Positions 60,615 to 64,000 of a DNA stretch of 64,000 bases are shown piece by piece (the stretch's first letter is position 1; each line of letters begins with the position of its first letter). The notes under the pieces were generated by a model that had not been told where the DNA came from, did not search any database, and saw only the letters and a program-made list of their open reading frames with translations. The position numbers and the translations under genes were made by a program. The stretch comes from Ustilago trichophora (taxonomy: Eukaryota; Basidiomycota; Ustilaginomycetes; Ustilaginales; Ustilaginaceae), in the NCBI GenBank assembly GCA_900323505.1, contig OOIN01000003.1:1674001-1738000 (forward strand). Direction: 5' to 3'.

Positions 60615-61988
60615 TTAGAGCTCGTCTCCGTGGCTGAAGAGAGAACCGACCTTACTCTTGGCCTTCTTCGCCTTGCTCTTGCTCTTTGGCTCGGCGACCT
60701 TGCCCTTCCCCTGCAGATCGTTACCGCGAGTCAAGAGATTCATAAACTCGTAGATCAAGTCGCTGGCGGCATACGCCGTAATCTCAGCCTGATCGTAGGC
60801 CGGGCTGACCTCGACCAAATCGAAACCTACAAAGTTGAGTCCCTCGAGACCCCTCAGAATCCTCCTGAGCTCCCTTGGACTCCATCCTGCGGACTCTAGC
60901 GTGCCTGTACCCGGCGCAAAGCCCGGGTCGAGCGTGTCGATGTCGATGCTAAGATACACAGGCATGGTTCCGACCCTCGAGCGAATGTTGTCGATGATCG
61001 CCGGAATGCCAATGTCGTCGATATCATCGGAGGTGATAATGTCGAATCCGATGGAGGAGTCGTGTTCGATATCGTCGTAGGAGCCGAGGCGGGTGCGGAT
61101 GCCGGCGTGGATGGACTGGTTTCGGGCGATAAGCCCTTCCAAAGCGGCCTGCCAGAAGAAGGTGCCGTGTTGGATCTGGTGCTGGCGAGTGGGGGAGCCG
61201 GCGGGAGACACTTCGGGCGGCCAGGTGTCGAGATGGGCGTCAAAGTGGATCACTGCAATGGGGCCATAGACGCGGTGCAAGGAGCGAAGGATGGGAAGGA
61301 CGATGGTGTGGTCTCCTCCCATGGAGACGATCTTGGGATGGGGCTTGGCGTCTTTGGCAATGGCAGCGTTAGAGAAAGCTTGCCATGCTTCCGGAGATAC
61401 CTGGGAGCTTGGAGGTGCGGAAGAAGGGTGGGTAGAGGGATCCGAGGCGGGAGTTCGCTGGAGGAGCGATGTGTACCCAGCCTCGATCTGATCGATTGCC
61501 AGCGCGGGGTCGAAACCAGAGGTCGGAATGTCGTCGCAGTCGAGGAAGCGTAGTCCGGTCGAGTAAGGATCTTGCATGTGGTGTAGGGAGAAGGTCCGTC
61601 CTGCTCTCTGTCTTCTGCTCGCCTGTCGGATGGCGTTGGGACCGAACCTTGCACCTGGTCGATAGGTCACGGTAAGGTCGTAGGGAATGCCAATGACTGC
61701 AACATCAAACTGCTGCGAGGGGTCATTGAGACACTTGGCTGTGGGGAGGTGGGCATAAGTGTTGACGCCAGAGTAGGCTGGCTTGGCAACACCAGAGTAC
61801 TTGGCAGTCCAAGGATCAGGGATGTCGTTGGATGGGAACTCTACCAGAGGGATGGGTGCGAATTCGGATGAGCTGTGCGGCCATGCGCCGTGGTGGTCCT
61901 CCTCCAGCCCGGGCGAGTGCGAGTGGGTCCGCGCAAACGAAGCACAGCAGAGCGCGGTCAGTAAGAGGATGTTTTTTCTGGTGATCAT
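60615..61988 (-). CDS. Secreted agmatinase-like ureohydrolase
   Basis: Predicted 457-residue ureohydrolase of the arginase/agmatinase superfamily that hydrolyses guanidino compounds with two Mn ions. The metal ligands are all present: GGDHT with His227, FDAHLDTW with Asp250, His252 and Asp254, and SIDIDTLDPGFAPG with Asp349 and Asp351. IPYDLTVTYRPGARFGPNAI is the agmatinase-type entry motif. The ATG at 61988 gives a signal peptide (ITRKNILLLTALCCASFA) and lies about 100 nt after a TATA-like TATTTAA on the minus strand; an in-frame ATG at 62144 lies upstream of that element and is less likely. The C-terminus is Lys-rich (KAKKAKSKVGSLFSHGDEL). Classical fungal arginases are cytosolic, so secretion is notable. 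Substrate could be agmatine or another guanidine. Confidence 0.9.
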   Translation of the reverse strand: MITRKNILLLTALCCASFARTHSHSPGLEEDHHGAWPHSSSEFAPIPLVEFPSNDIPDPWTAKYSGVAKPAYSGVNTYAHLPTAKCLNDPSQQFDVAVIGIPYDLTVTYRPGARFGPNAIRQASRRQRAGRTFSLHHMQDPYSTGLRFLDCDDIPTSGFDPALAIDQIEAGYTSLLQRTPASDPSTHPSSAPPSSQVSPEAWQAFSNAAIAKDAKPHPKIVSMGGDHTIVLPILRSLHRVYGPIAVIHFDAHLDTWPPEVSPAGSPTRQHQIQHGTFFWQAALEGLIARNQSIHAGIRTRLGSYDDIEHDSSIGFDIITSDDIDDIGIPAIIDNIRSRVGTMPVYLSIDIDTLDPGFAPGTGTLESAGWSPRELRRILRGLEGLNFVGFDLVEVSPAYDQAEITAYAASDLIYEFMNLLTRGNDLQGKGKVAEPKSKSKAKKAKSKVGSLFSHGDEL

Positions 61989-62651
61989 GCTTGCGCTTCT
62001 CTTGGCGATGCGATACGATCGAGTCTGGAGTTGGAAGGGGGTCAAAAACAAAGGGAGAAGATGACAATACTCGCTCAGCATTAAATAGCGCACGATCACA
62101 GCTCGTAGAGGAAAGGTCATGCGACCAAAACTTCCCGGGGCCATTATCGCTCAAGCTCGATGCCTGCCGAAGTAGTCTTCCTGTGTCAAGGCCAAAAAGT
62201 GTCTTGTGCCCTCGGAACTCTATCTTGACGAAAGTGCTCGTTAAGCACCACATGTCTCGTTTAGCAGTATTGCCGTGAGCGCCGACCAAGAAGCCGCGAT
62301 CCGCCCTGGCGTGTCGCTTTCGCGGATTGACTTGTTCGAAATGACGGCGTAACATTTAGCTATTTTTTTCTTTTTTTTTTTGGTGAAGAAAGATTTCGGT
62401 GAATTTCGTCACCGTTGCCATGGGCGCTGCTGCTTTCCTTGTGGGGGTGGCAATCTTTCTTGCCGTGTTCGGGTCTGTGCGGTAGAGCTTTGCATGATTG
62501 TCGGCAATTTTGTCCACTTCCACCGGAAACTCGAGCTGCTTCCTTCAATTTCTTCTTGGATCTTCTGAGAAGGACCTTGATGGAACCTCTTGGTGTCCAG
62601 CAAGATCAATCTTCCCTCCTCACCATCATCGCAACTTCCCACACAGCCAGG
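61989..62651. promoter_or_regulatory. Divergent region between agmatinase-like and FGGY genes
   Basis: The 663-nt region holds both promoters and contains a T-rich run at about 62362-62381. A TATTTAA element lies at 62086-62093 for the minus-strand gene. No gene is seen. Confidence 0.4.
62086..62093 (-). promoter_or_regulatory. TATA-like element of the agmatinase-like gene
   Basis: The minus strand reads CTATTTAATG about 100 nt before the ATG at 61988. It supports that start over the upstream one at 62144. Confidence 0.4.
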
Positions 62652-64000
62652 ATGACGACGGAAAGCTCCAAATTCTACTACATCGGTGTCGACGTGTAAG
62701 TGTCTCGTTTCTTCCTTCATTGGATCAGATCAAAGATGCTGACTCCAGAGATGGTTTCGACTTGCCTCGCGATTGGCAATGCAGCGGCACAGGCTCTGCA
62801 AGAGCAGCCCTTGTCGATGACGACGGGAACATTCTCGCCGAATCTACCCATGCCACTCAGACATACCGCCTCGAGTCGGACGCGCGCATCTTCGAACAGT
62901 CGACTTCGGACATCTGGTCTCAGATCAAGCTCGCCATCACCCAAGTCGTCGCTGCGTCCAAGGTCGACCCTGCGCTCATCAAAGGTCTCGGCTTCGATGC
63001 AACCTGCTCGCTCGCTGTCACGGACTTCAGCGGCAATCCGATCGCCGTCACACCTCAGTCTTCCAGCGCTTCTGCCGAATGGGGCCCCGGCGAACGCAAT
63101 GTGATCCTGTGGGCCGACCACAGAGCAGAAGAAGAAGCAGCATTGATCAACTCGACTGGATCAAAAGTGCTCAACTATGTCGGGAAGACCATGTCGCTCG
63201 AAATGGAGATCCCCAAGATTTTGTGGTTGAAGAAGCACATGCCAAGCGAGCTTTTCAAGCAGTGCATGTTCTTTGATCTTCCCGACTATCTTACGTACAA
63301 GGCGACGGGATCGTTGGCGAGGAGCAACTGCTCGTTGGTTTGCAAGTGCTCGTACATCCCTCCCGGTGTGGATGGATCGGAGCTCGGATGGCAGCCCGAG
63401 TTCTTTGACCAGATTGGCCTGTCGGAATTGGTCAAGGACGATTTTAAGCAGTTGGGCGGTGTGCCCGGTCGCAATGGCATTGTGCTCACGGCTGGTCAGC
63501 CAGTGGGTGATGGTCTTACCGCTCAAGTCGCCGCTGAGCTCGGTCTACTTCCGGGTACAGCTGTCGGATCGGCTTTGATTGATGCCTATGCCGGCTGGGT
63601 GGGCACCGTTGCTGCCCCGGCTACCAACCCTGTCTCTGAAGCCAATAACCACCCCTCGCTCATCAGCTCGCAGAACCGCCTCGCAGCCATCGCCGGTACC
63701 AGCACATGCTACTGCGTTCAGTCCCCCGACGGTATCCTCGTCGACGGCGTGTGGGGACCCTACAAGCACGCCGTCTTCCCTGGTCTGTGGATGAACGAAG
63801 GCGGTCAATCCTCCACAGGCCAACTGATCGACTTTATCATCGACACGCATCCTGCTGCTCCCACCCTCCGCACCATCGCCTCGGAGACAAACCGATCTCC
63901 TTTCACAGTTCTCCACGACAAGATCGACTCTCTCGCCGAAGCTTGCTCCCTCGCCCACGCCTCGTACCTCACCAAGGACCTTTTCATCTATCCCGATTTC
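62652..64000 (+). CDS. FGGY-family carbohydrate kinase, 5' part
   Basis: Visible part of a sugar or sugar-alcohol kinase (420 residues to the right edge, no stop). Exon 1 is 62652-62695; the intron is 62696-62784 (GTAAGT...TGCAG, phase 2) and exon 2 runs from 62785. The splice rebuilds the phosphate-binding P-loop: FYYIGVDV joined to GTGSARAALVDDDGN. Further FGGY features are LGFDATCSLAVTDFSGNPI, ILWADHRAEEEAALIN, KILWLKKHMPSEL and AAIAGTSTCYCVQS, and WGPYKHAVFPGLWMNEGGQS. The motif order and long middle segment resemble the ribulokinase / FGGY-domain carbohydrate kinase branch (FGGY-1-like proteins). The remaining C-terminal ATPase domain lies beyond 64000. Substrate cannot be assigned without it. 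Confidence 0.9.

Noticed and set aside
1..64000. tRNA genes
   Set aside because: A scan by eye for B-box-like GGTTCGANTCC on both strands gave no hit with a matching A-box and acceptor stem. This scan is not exhaustive.
1..64000. Transposon or retroelement
   Set aside because: No reverse transcriptase, integrase or transposase motif and no long terminal or inverted repeats were seen.

Overview
The window is nuclear DNA of a filamentous or yeast-like basidiomycete. It most resembles a smut fungus (Ustilaginales, Ustilago/Sporisorium-type). The evidence is compact GC-rich genes with few short introns (60-180 nt, GTAAG donors, CAG or TAG acceptors), Ser/Ala/Gln-rich linkers, long pyrimidine-rich leaders, and a purely eukaryotic gene set that includes an exocyst subunit, a DHHC acyltransferase, a VHS-GAT adaptor, peroxisomal enzymes and a dolichol-phosphate-mannose subunit. 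No tRNA, rRNA, transposon, CRISPR array or viral segment was recognised. Species and locus names cannot be assigned from the sequence alone. Coding starts were placed at ATG codons only; several long open frames extend upstream only from GTG or TTG.

Layout, left half. A partial minus-strand membrane protein (1-461) faces a DHHC palmitoyltransferase (1343-3520). Then come a two-LIM protein and a methionine sulfoxide reductase A (both minus), Exo70 (plus), a secreted SLT/lysozyme-like protein (minus), a 3-ketoacyl-CoA thiolase (plus), a gene-poor stretch of about 4 kb, and a concentrative nucleoside transporter (17701-19620, one intron). A three-exon DPM2 gene (20091-20633, minus) lies head-to-head with an unknown membrane protein. 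These are followed by an IMP2-like protease, a Pap1-type bZIP factor, a VHS-GAT endocytic adaptor and an unknown coiled-coil protein.

Layout, right half. A YAT2-like carnitine acyltransferase, a lipocalin-like protein, a four-exon CHY zinc-finger protein, a Tpa1/Ofd1 dioxygenase, an SCP2 protein ending in AKL, a Kre9-like GPI protein, a MetX-like alpha/beta hydrolase, an epoxide hydrolase, a PhzF-like isomerase, a secreted PhoD phosphatase, a secreted phytase-like esterase, a mitochondrial carrier, SLX1, a secreted agmatinase-like ureohydrolase, and a partial FGGY sugar kinase running off the right edge.

The genes do not form one pathway cluster. Three themes recur. First, acyl-CoA and peroxisomal metabolism: thiolase, carnitine acyltransferase, SCP2 with a PTS1, and possibly the epoxide hydrolase. 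Second, membrane traffic and protein modification: Exo70, the VHS-GAT protein, the palmitoyltransferase and DPM2. Third, secreted or wall proteins: SLT-like, Kre9-like, PhoD, phytase-like and agmatinase-like. The most unusual items are the secreted lytic-transglycosylase-like protein, the signal peptide on an agmatinase-type enzyme, and the exon structure of the CHY gene (a 5-nt coding exon and a 90-nt stop-free intron). No complete novel multi-gene system could be demonstrated.
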